From assembly GCA_900553245.1 (NCBI GenBank), contig USCP01000075.1, positions 1 through 8,625 of the forward strand: DNA of 8,625 nt. Direction: 5' to 3'. A program made the translations under genes and the position numbers. A model generated the notes under the pieces. It was not told where the DNA came from and did not search any database. It worked only from the letters and a program-made list of their open reading frames with translations. Positions 1 through 4,704 of this stretch are shown in pieces (the stretch's first letter is position 1; every line of letters starts with the position of its first letter). Source of the stretch: an uncultured Peptococcaceae bacterium (lineage in GTDB: Bacteria; Bacillota; Peptococcia; Peptococcales; Peptococcaceae).

Positions 1-394
1 CCAAGAGCTTGCCCACAAGCCCGACTACGAGCCAAAGGGCGCCGCTCATTTCTGCACGACAAGCGCTTTGGTAAAGCCAAGTCGCTACCAAGAGCCAGTA
101 GCCTACAAAAATCAAAAGGGCAAAAAGAAAGGTCATCAGTACCGCCATTTGAGCGCCAAAGGATGGCATGCTAATGGCGCCGCGTCCGATGGCATATTCA
201 AAAATGTCACTGTCAACAAGAAACGGTTCGTAGCCGATTTTATCGACCATCAGACCAAACTCGCCCAGCTGAGGCATGAGCAAATAAGTCGCTATACCTC
301 CACTAATCAGCATAACACAAACGCTGAGCAAAATAAACCACTTTGACAGTTTCTTAAAATTCGTCGCTTCAATCTTTTCTTTTAATGTTTTCAT
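1..394 (-). CDS. Small integral membrane protein, N-terminal part (runs off left edge)
   Basis: The ATG is at 392-394, preceded by the strong SD AAGGGAGGA about 6 bases upstream. The frame stays open for 131 codons to the window edge, so the C-terminus is not seen. The protein starts MKTLKEKIEATNFKK, a basic amphipathic lead-in. It then has a membrane segment (about residues 18-40), an extracytoplasmic stretch of about 40 residues (LGEFGLMVDKIGYEPF onward), a second long hydrophobic segment (about 83-108) and the start of a third (about 118-131). A short polar loop, QSACRAEMSG, lies between the last two. I do not recognise the family. It lies directly after the two-component operon but has its own promoter with candidate response-regulator boxes, so I infer it is a target of that system. 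That the gene is real is fairly sure; its function is unknown. Confidence 0.8.
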   Translation of the reverse strand, partial: MKTLKEKIEATNFKKLSKWFILLSVCVMLISGGIATYLLMPQLGEFGLMVDKIGYEPFLVDSDIFEYAIGRGAISMPSFGAQMAVLMTFLFALLIFVGYWLLVATWLYQSACRAEMSGALWLVVGLVGKLL

Positions 395-423
395 GGTGAT
401 TCCTCCCTTAACTTGATGATTTT

Positions 424-478
424 ATTATAGGAGGGAGGATTAAACCTCGTTTTTAAAAACCTTAAACAGTTGTTAAAC
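424..478 (-). promoter_or_regulatory. Promoter of the membrane gene with GTTTAA direct-repeat boxes
   Basis: A perfect -10 TATAAT lies at 424-429 on the minus strand, about 30 bases before the start codon, with no recognisable -35. Upstream, GTTTAA occurs three times in the same orientation: 440-445, 462-467 and 473-478. The starts differ by 22 and 11 bp, so all lie on one helix face. The proximal box covers the spacer between -10 and -35. Such 11-bp spacing is typical of OmpR-family response regulator sites, and an OmpR-type regulator gene is the next gene upstream. The same boxes recur before the kinase gene. Box identity is seen; binding is inferred. Confidence 0.6.
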
Positions 479-493
479 TTGCCGATTTTTTGC

Positions 494-528
494 AAAAAAA
501 GCACCGCCTTATCAAAGCAAGGCGGTGC
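494..528 (-). terminator. Intrinsic terminator after the response regulator gene
   Basis: A perfect 10-bp stem (GCACCGCCTT at 501-510 with AAGGCGGTGC at 519-528) has an 8-base loop. It is followed in the minus direction by seven T residues (494-500). It lies 10 bases after the regulator stop codon and ends the kinase/regulator transcript before the membrane gene promoter. Confidence 0.92.
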
Positions 529-537
529 AGAAGAGGG

Positions 538-1230
538 CTAGACGCCACGGAAACGGTACCCCGCGCCCCACACGGTTTGGATATAGCGTGGATTTTCGGG
601 ATCGCGTTCAATTTTTGCGCGCAATCGGTTGATATGGACGGCGACGGTGGCATTATCGCCCATGGCATCGAGCCCCCAGATGCGTTCGTAGAGGGCTTCG
701 CGACTAAAGACGGTGTCCACGTTTAGCATAAAGAAGAGCAAAAGCTCGTACTCCTTGTTTTTGAGAAAGACCTCTTTGCCGTCAACAAAGACGCGATGGG
801 TTTGTTCGTTGAGGCGGATGCCGCCAATTTCAATGTCGCCGGTGGGACGACGATCGCCTTGGGTGAGGCGTTGGTAACGGGACAAATGGGCCTTGACCCG
901 TGCCACCAGCACACTTGGGGAGAAAGGTTTTTCGATATAATCGTCGGCGCCTAAGCCAAGACCGCGAATTTTGTCGATGTCCTCTTGGCGGGCGGTCACC
1001 ATCAAAATGGGGATGTCGGTGTCTTCGCGGAGCTTGCGACATACGGCAAAGCCATCCATCCCCGGCAGCATCAAATCCAGCAAAATCAAATCAAAGTCAC
1101 CGCTTTGGCCCAAGTGCAGGCCTGTTTCGCCGTCGCCGGCAAGGGTGACCTCATAGCCGCTTAGGCTCAAGTAATCCCGTTCAATCTCAGCGATGGCGGT
1201 GTCGTCTTCAACAATCAGAATTTTTTCCAT
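538..1230 (-). CDS. OmpR/PhoB-family response regulator
   Basis: A DNA-binding response regulator of 230 residues, full length for the OmpR family. The receiver domain (about 1-118) starts MEKILIVEDD with the acidic pocket D9/D10. It has phospho-acceptor D52 in LLDLMLPGMDG, T79 in MVTA and K101 in IEKPF. A winged-helix domain (about 131-230) follows and ends with the signature VWGAGYRF. I chose the ATG at 1230 because AAAGGAG lies about 9 bases before it. An earlier in-frame ATG at 1239 sits directly on the SD, and one at 1287 has none. The start lies inside the end of the kinase gene (23-bp overlap), implying translational coupling. The order kinase first, regulator second is the reverse of the commoner arrangement in Firmicutes. 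The kinase is the obvious partner. The GTTTAA boxes at 424-478 and 2742-2758 are candidate binding sites. The signal is not known. Confidence 0.95.
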   Translation of the reverse strand: MEKILIVEDDTAIAEIERDYLSLSGYEVTLAGDGETGLHLGQSGDFDLILLDLMLPGMDGFAVCRKLREDTDIPILMVTARQEDIDKIRGLGLGADDYIEKPFSPSVLVARVKAHLSRYQRLTQGDRRPTGDIEIGGIRLNEQTHRVFVDGKEVFLKNKEYELLLFFMLNVDTVFSREALYERIWGLDAMGDNATVAVHINRLRAKIERDPENPRYIQTVWGAGYRFRGV

Positions 1231-2677
1231 CAGGGGCATCTCCTTTCGGTAGGGTGAGGGTAATGGCAAGGCCGTGGGGCACTGCATTTACGGCATGGAT
1301 GCTGCCATTCATGCGTGTGACAGCCTTGTTTGCAATGGCGAGTCCCAGACCACTGCCTTGCTTAGGATTGTGGCGTGAAGGGTCGCTGCGATAAAACACA
1401 TCAAAGAGCTTGCCTAAGGCCTCCTCAGGAACCCCCGGACCATCGTCGGTGAGGGTGAGACGAACCGCAGACGGCGTTTCCTCGGCACAGAGGTGGAGGT
1501 GTCCCACCTCGGCAGTCTTGTACTTTAAGCTGTTATCGATAATATTCATTAGGATTCGGCGCAGCATCTCCGCATCAGCGACCACTGTCGCATCAGGGAA
1601 AGGCTCGGTGGTAATCTCAAGCCCCTTGGCGGCGTATTCCGGCACAATCACGGTGGCGAGGGCATCGAGTTCTTCGCGCAAAGAGAGGGGCTCAGGATGA
1701 AGTGGAAACTCCTCAAGGTCCATCTTGGAATAGAGAAAAATTTGGCTGACCATGTGAGCGATGTCCTCGGATTTTGCCTTGATGGTTTCAAGATAACGCT
1801 GCTGCTTTTCCGGCGTGTCGGCGACGCCGTCTAAGAGCCCTTCCACATAGGCTTGAATCGCCGTCAGCGGCGAGCGCAAATCATGGCTGATACTTGCCAT
1901 CAGCTCCTTGCGGCTTTCCTCATGGCGTTGGCTCTCATCCACCGATTGTTTGAGGCGTGCCGCCATTTCATTAAATTGATCACAAATCGGTGCAAATTCG
2001 TCCTTCGTCTCGTAGTGGATGCGATAATCGAGGTTGCCGGCAGCAATTTCGCACACCCCGTCCGCTAAAATATCCAGCGGCTCCTCAATACGACGGAAGA
2101 TGAAGTGGATGAGAAAACGGTTGGTGAGAAAAATCGAGACAATGACTGCCACTGCCATCACTCCGACCACAATCATGGTTAGCTCCTCCCAATATTGCTC
2201 CTCGGCGTCGTTGGAAAAATTGTCGGTGCCAAAGACATAGCATTGGTAGGTGTGACCATTGGCGGTGATTGGTGTGCGAGCCACCACATGGTTGCCGATT
2301 TCCACCGTTCCCGCCTCTGTCAAGGTCGCTGCGGTTTGAAATAGGGTGTCGTAAGAGGCGGTCAAATCGCCGTCGGCATAGACCATCTTGCCGTTTTCAT
2401 CGGTGATTCGTAGCACCAAGCCTTGATGGCTGAGCGCCTTGGCAATATTTTCAAGATTGGCGGCTCCGTCACCGGCCTCAAAGGCATCTTCTAAGGAATC
2501 TGCAATCATTTCCGAGGTGTCCTCAAAGTGCTCTCGCTCCGCCATGATGGGGGAGTCGTTAAAGAGTAGGGTGAGAAACAAGGCCCCCAAGCAAACCGCG
2601 GTCATCACACAGGTAAAAAGCACCGGTAGGGCAATCATGAGTAGGTTTGAAATCGCCAAACGGCGTTTGATCATCAT
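1208..2677 (-). CDS. Membrane sensor histidine kinase, partner of the OmpR-type regulator
   Basis: A protein of 489 residues with classical transmembrane kinase layout. It has TM1 (about 9-38), an extracytoplasmic sensor of about 125 residues (about 40-163), TM2 (about 167-186), a HAMP linker (about 187-240), a HisKA dimerisation domain with the H box SISHDLRSPLTAI (phospho-accepting H265), and an ATPase domain. The ATPase domain carries the N box (ILMNIIDNSLKY, 376-386), G1 (DDGPGVP, 411-417), an F box (LFDVFYR) and G2 (GSGLGLAI, 441-448). All catalytic motifs are intact. The ATG at 2677 is chosen because AAAGGAGG lies 8 bases before it. The frame stays open to 2824, but that extension would run through the promoter and the preceding terminator. 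The sensor domain shows no family I can name. The C-terminus overlaps the regulator start. The general build resembles VanS/CiaH-type kinases; the ligand is unknown. Confidence 0.95.
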   Translation of the reverse strand: MMIKRRLAISNLLMIALPVLFTCVMTAVCLGALFLTLLFNDSPIMAEREHFEDTSEMIADSLEDAFEAGDGAANLENIAKALSHQGLVLRITDENGKMVYADGDLTASYDTLFQTAATLTEAGTVEIGNHVVARTPITANGHTYQCYVFGTDNFSNDAEEQYWEELTMIVVGVMAVAVIVSIFLTNRFLIHFIFRRIEEPLDILADGVCEIAAGNLDYRIHYETKDEFAPICDQFNEMAARLKQSVDESQRHEESRKELMASISHDLRSPLTAIQAYVEGLLDGVADTPEKQQRYLETIKAKSEDIAHMVSQIFLYSKMDLEEFPLHPEPLSLREELDALATVIVPEYAAKGLEITTEPFPDATVVADAEMLRRILMNIIDNSLKYKTAEVGHLHLCAEETPSAVRLTLTDDGPGVPEEALGKLFDVFYRSDPSRHNPKQGSGLGLAIANKAVTRMNGSIHAVNAVPHGLAITLTLPKGDAPDGKNSDC

Positions 2678-2714
2678 CAGGCGCGCCTCCTTTGCTGTAA
2701 CTTTTATATGCCTC

Positions 2715-2758
2715 ATTATAGCATAGGGGCCAAGACGAATTTTAAACCATAGATAAAC
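2715..2758 (-). promoter_or_regulatory. Promoter and candidate autoregulatory boxes of the kinase/regulator operon
   Basis: On the minus strand an extended -10 (TGC then TATAAT, hexamer at 2715-2720) predicts a start near 2708, 31 bases before the kinase ATG. No good -35 is present. Instead GTTTAA (2742-2747) and GTTTAT (2753-2758) form a direct repeat with an 11-bp period, the proximal copy overlapping the -35 zone. Measured from the -10, these boxes begin 22 and 33 bases upstream. The boxes before the membrane gene begin 11, 33 and 44 bases upstream of theirs, so the two promoters share the same helical register. Positive autoregulation by the encoded regulator is inferred. Confidence 0.65.
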
Positions 2759-2768
2759 TATTTTGGGC

Positions 2769-2804
2769 AAAACAAAAACGACAGTGTGGACGGCACTGTC
2801 GTTT
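2769..2804 (-). terminator. Intrinsic terminator of the third sRNA unit
   Basis: A perfect 11-bp stem (AAACGACAGTG at 2776-2786 with CACTGTCGTTT at 2794-2804) has a 7-base loop. The minus-strand tail is TTTTTGTTTT. The plus-strand side also has a T-rich tail (GTTTGTTTGTG), so some bidirectional activity is possible. It insulates the kinase operon promoter from the sRNA array. Confidence 0.85.
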
Positions 2805-2915
2805 GTTTGTGTGTGTTCTTGCAACCACGAAAAAAGGGGAGTGAAAAAAACGTGGCTGTTCGAAAGGATGAACCGGTGAGGGGATTAAAAGGGGAGAAAT
2901 CCAACCTCAACCGAT
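2769..2915 (-). ncRNA. Candidate anti-SD small RNA, third unit of a tandem array
   Basis: Predicted transcript of about 147 nt on the minus strand, from the A near 2915 (7 bases after the -10) to the U-tract near 2769. Stem-loop 1 pairs 2898-2913 with 2874-2886: 13 base pairs in three blocks with two small bulges. Its loop reads UCUCCCCUUUU. Stem-loop 2 pairs 2851-2858 with 2822-2829 (8 pairs, one G-U) around a 21-base loop containing CACUCCCCUUUU. Stem-loop 3 is the terminator. Both loops are complementary to purine-rich ribosome binding sites of the AAGGGGAG kind. No SD-preceded open frame fits the transcript. I recognise no known RNA family. The design (C/U-rich loops on stable hairpins) matches sRNAs that block translation initiation, such as streptococcal csRNAs or RsaE-type RNAs. 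Promoter, loops and terminator are seen; expression and function are inferred. Confidence 0.7.
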
Positions 2916-2921
2916 GAACAA

Positions 2922-2979
2922 AGTATAGCACAGTGGGGCGCCGGAGTTGTTAGGAAGCTGTGACGAATCTGTGACGATG
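2922..2979 (-). promoter_or_regulatory. Promoter of the third sRNA unit with a tandem 11-bp repeat
   Basis: The extended -10 TGC-TATACT lies at 2922-2930 on the minus strand. The -35 zone (about 2946-2951, AACAAC) is poor. Just upstream, CTGTGACGAAT (2958-2968) and CTGTGACGATG (2969-2979), written on the plus strand, form an exact head-to-tail repeat with an 11-bp period and nine identical leading bases. This spans about -44 to -65 from the predicted start. A weak -35 plus a tandem 11-mer upstream suggests activation by a response regulator. The box differs from the GTTTAA boxes, so which regulator acts here is open. Confidence 0.55.
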
Positions 2980-3014
2980 TCGTGGGGGATTGTTGAGGAA
3001 ATGATGAAGACCAT

Positions 3015-3046
3015 AAAAAAACAGCAGCGAGTGCTCGCTGCTGTTT
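3015..3046 (-). terminator. Intrinsic terminator of the second sRNA unit
   Basis: A perfect inverted repeat of 13 bases (AAACAGCAGCGAG at 3019-3031 and its complement at 3034-3046) is followed in the minus direction by a run of seven T (3015-3021, partly in the stem). The plus-strand side lacks a T run beyond TTT, so the terminator reads in the minus direction. Confidence 0.9.
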
Positions 3047-3155
3047 CCTATCGGGCCATGTAAAAAAGAAGGGGAGAAATAGCATGACCTGATAGTTTGC
3101 TATCTGTGGCGCAGTTCAAGATGTTAAAAAAAGGAGAAAAACCATCTCAAACTGT
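3015..3155 (-). ncRNA. Candidate anti-SD small RNA, second unit of a tandem array
   Basis: Predicted transcript of about 141 nt on the minus strand, from near 3155 to the U-tract at 3015. Stem-loop 1 pairs 3143-3154 with 3112-3123: 12 continuous pairs, two of them G-U. Its 19-base loop contains UUUCUCCUUUUUUU, an exact complement of the consensus SD AAAGGAG. Stem-loop 2 pairs 3083-3095 with 3048-3060 (12 of 13 positions paired, one G-U, one A-C mismatch) around a loop with UUUCUCCCCUUCUUUUUU. A terminator hairpin follows at once. The order hairpin, hairpin, terminator is that of the neighbouring unit, while the stems share little sequence. That the stems survive while the sequence differs argues for selected RNA structure. 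A 12-codon frame starting ATGTACAGT begins before the predicted start and has no SD, so I do not regard it as coding. Confidence 0.7.
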
Positions 3156-3161
3156 ACATTT

Positions 3162-3214
3162 ATAATAGCACGTCTTAATGCAACAAATGTGGGGAAAATA
3201 TGTCGATTTAGTAC
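3162..3214 (-). promoter_or_regulatory. Promoter of the second sRNA unit
   Basis: The extended -10 TGC-TATTAT is on the minus strand with its hexamer at 3162-3167. CACATT lies 18 bases upstream (3186-3191), preceded by TTTTCCC and, a few bases further, TACTAAAT. The same order (TACTAAAT, TTTTCCC, ACATT, 18-base spacer, TGC-TATAAT) is found before the first sRNA unit. The two promoters are therefore related by descent or read by the same factor. Confidence 0.55.
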
Positions 3215-3226
3215 CAAAAATTTGGG

Positions 3227-3262
3227 AAAAGAGAAAAGACAGCGGGGAAATCGCTGTCTTTT
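3227..3262 (-). terminator. Intrinsic terminator of the first sRNA unit
   Basis: A perfect 11-bp stem (AAAAGACAGCG at 3234-3244 with CGCTGTCTTTT at 3252-3262) has a 7-base loop. The minus-strand tail TTTTCTCTTTT is interrupted but U-rich. Confidence 0.8.
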
Positions 3263-3374
3263 CGATGAATCTTGTTTATATCGTTCAAAGCCACGAACGA
3301 AATATAGAAGGGTAAAAGTAGAAATTTGAGAATTAGACTGTGTGGAAAAGGGGAAACCCACAGTCCTTCTAGGT
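3227..3374 (-). ncRNA. Candidate anti-SD small RNA, first unit of a tandem array
   Basis: Predicted transcript of about 148 nt on the minus strand, from near 3374 to about 3227. Stem-loop 1 pairs 3357-3365 with 3336-3345 (9 pairs with one bulged base) and presents the loop UUUCCCCUUUU. Stem-loop 2 pairs 3295-3306 with 3277-3286 (about 9 pairs with a small internal defect); its loop GUGGCUUU is not anti-SD-like. The terminator hairpin closes the unit, and its loop reads AUUUCCC, a second C-rich site. Length, position of the first hairpin and C-rich loop agree with the two following units. It starts after the terminator of the upstream dehydrogenase-like gene, so it has its own transcription unit. 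I see no coding potential. Confidence 0.65.
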
Positions 3375-3380
3375 GAGTCC

Positions 3381-3442
3381 ATTATAGCAAAAATATACAA
3401 AAAGAATGTCGGGAAAAAGTGGAAGAAATTTAGTAAAACAGT
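3381..3442 (-). promoter_or_regulatory. Promoter of the first sRNA unit
   Basis: The extended -10 TGC-TATAAT has its hexamer at 3381-3386 on the minus strand. GACATT lies 18 bases upstream (3405-3410), preceded by TTTTCCC and TACTAAAT as before the second unit. Further upstream the plus strand reads AGTAA three times (about 3432-3450, at unequal 8- and 6-base steps), which may or may not be regulatory. Confidence 0.55.
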
Positions 3443-3452
3443 AACAGTAAGG

Positions 3453-3482
3453 AAAAAAAGCGAGCATCCGAGGGATGCTCGC
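3453..3482 (-). terminator. Intrinsic terminator after the dehydrogenase-like gene
   Basis: A perfect 10-bp stem (GCGAGCATCC at 3460-3469 with GGATGCTCGC at 3473-3482) has a 3-base loop and seven T residues in the minus direction (3453-3459). It lies 8 bases after the stop codon and separates that gene from the sRNA array. Confidence 0.93.
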
Positions 3483-3490
3483 GGCATGTG

Positions 3491-4615
3491 TTATTGTTCG
3501 CTGTCCTCAGCCAAGAGATGGGCATAACAGCTGGTAAGGTCCTTGAATTCCAAGCTGATGACCCCGTCCTTGATGAGCGGGTTGTCGGCTGCGGCATTGG
3601 CGCAACGCTCTAAGGTATCGCCATCGATTGGCACAATGGCATCGATGAGGGCCCAGAGGAAATCCTCGAGGGATTCCAGGCGGCTAAAATAGAGGCTTTG
3701 CAAAATCACATCACTCACAAGAGGGGCGCGATCCATGAGGAAGGCGACCAACGGTGGAATGATAAGCCCATAGGCTTGACCAAGGTGAATCTTTCGCACA
3801 TAGGTGAGCGGAGATGCCAAGGCTTCTAAGATGTTTGCCCCGGACAGTGCCACGGCAATCCCAGCTTCATGGGCTGCCAGCATGAGCTGACTGTGCTGGT
3901 CTAAGGTGACGGCATTGTCCTCTAAATTTAACATCGGGCTTGCCAAATCACTCACGGTGCCCAAGGCGGCAATGGCCATGGCATCGCTGATTGGGTTGGC
4001 CTTTTCGGAAACAATCGCTTCGATGGCACGCCCGAGGGTTTTGATATAATTGCTGACCACCACGGTGTTATCCATGTGGAGGGTGTAGCGTGGGTCAAGA
4101 AACGTCAAGGATGGCGCGCAAAGGGGATTGCGAACCAAGGTCAGACGGTCTAAGCCGTGCTGGGCGACGTGAATTTCCGGCGTCACTTCGGTGCCGCTGC
4201 CAGGCTCTGTTGGAATACATACCACAGGCAAGGGATTTTCGATGTCGCTTGATAAAAGGGTCGCCGAAAACGCGTCTTGTGCTGCCAATAGGGCAATGGC
4301 CTTACCGGCTTCTAGGGTGGCGTCGCAGCCGACCGCAATGACAAAGTCCACCTGACTTTCACGGGCCAAGGCAGCACCTGCTTCGAGACTTGAAATGCTC
4401 GGCGCAACCTTGCGAGTGTGCAAGAAAATGGTGCGCTTGATATTGTTAAATTCCAAAGAGAAAAGGATTTCCTGCTTGGCAGGGTGATCGTCTGCCATGA
4501 CGCCGTCCATGACCAGCATGGCGTGGCTGCCAAAATCCTTTAACAGTTCAGAATGGTCTGCCAAGGCGTCTTCCTGCATGATGACGCGCGTTGGAAATTC
4601 GTAATCTAAAAGCAA
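3491..4615 (-). CDS. Iron-alcohol-dehydrogenase-fold protein lacking the usual metal ligands
   Basis: 374 residues, typical length for the family. The start is a TTG at 4613-4615; AAAAAGGAGG ends 9 bases before it, and the next ATG (residue 13) has no SD. Family signs: an N-terminal nucleotide-binding half with VDFVIAVG (89-96) and E102/K105 where the family has GGGSxxDxAK, then PTEPGSGTEVT (135-145) matching PTTxGTGSEVT, LDPRYTL (173-179), and an all-helical second half. By my alignment the metal ligands are gone: the Asp of the GxDAxxHAIE motif is K192 and the following His is R196. The His of the LxHxxAHxLG motif falls on E264/S268, and the HG His on L278 (H277 is adjacent). GGGS is reduced to GCDA. 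I infer it is either not a metal-dependent alcohol dehydrogenase or is catalytically dead. It has its own promoter and terminator, downstream of a MocR-type regulator that could control it. Confidence 0.88.
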   Translation of the reverse strand: MLLDYEFPTRVIMQEDALADHSELLKDFGSHAMLVMDGVMADDHPAKQEILFSLEFNNIKRTIFLHTRKVAPSISSLEAGAALARESQVDFVIAVGCDATLEAGKAIALLAAQDAFSATLLSSDIENPLPVVCIPTEPGSGTEVTPEIHVAQHGLDRLTLVRNPLCAPSLTFLDPRYTLHMDNTVVVSNYIKTLGRAIEAIVSEKANPISDAMAIAALGTVSDLASPMLNLEDNAVTLDQHSQLMLAAHEAGIAVALSGANILEALASPLTYVRKIHLGQAYGLIIPPLVAFLMDRAPLVSDVILQSLYFSRLESLEDFLWALIDAIVPIDGDTLERCANAAADNPLIKDGVISLEFKDLTSCYAHLLAEDSEQ

Positions 4616-4655
4616 CGGGTGTCGCCTCCTTTTTGAACGTTCCGATGTGTCTTTT

Positions 4656-4684
4656 ATTATCCTCTATTCCACCTTTAAATGCAA
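4656..4684 (-). promoter_or_regulatory. Promoter of the dehydrogenase-like gene
   Basis: On the minus strand a -35 TTGCAT (4679-4684) and -10 GATAAT (4656-4661) are separated by exactly 17 bases. This predicts a start near 4649 and a 34-base leader. It lies in the 89-base gap after the MocR-type gene, so the gene need not depend on read-through. Confidence 0.75.
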
Positions 4685-4704
4685 GGTTTTATAAAAAGCG
4701 CGGC

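Noticed and set aside
68..346. 92-codon plus-strand open frame at the left edge
   Set aside because: It is opposite the membrane protein gene, has no SD and has an unstructured, highly polar composition.
2678..2824. N-terminal extension of the histidine kinase to 2824
   Set aside because: The extension runs through the kinase promoter and the sRNA terminator and has no SD; the ATG at 2677 has AAAGGAGG.
2885..3085. 66-codon minus-strand open frame
   Set aside because: It spans the end of one sRNA unit and the promoter of the next, with no SD and a low-complexity start.
2776..3374. Plus-strand reading of the hairpin array (loops would be purine-rich, SD-like)
   Set aside because: The good U-tracts and the TGC-extended -10 elements are all on the minus strand; the plus-strand hairpin tails are weaker and have no matching promoters.
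3116..3487. 123-codon minus-strand open frame across the sRNA region
   Set aside because: It starts inside the terminator of the upstream gene, has no SD, is full of F, S and R from pyrimidine-rich DNA, and crosses the promoter and terminator of sRNA unit 1.
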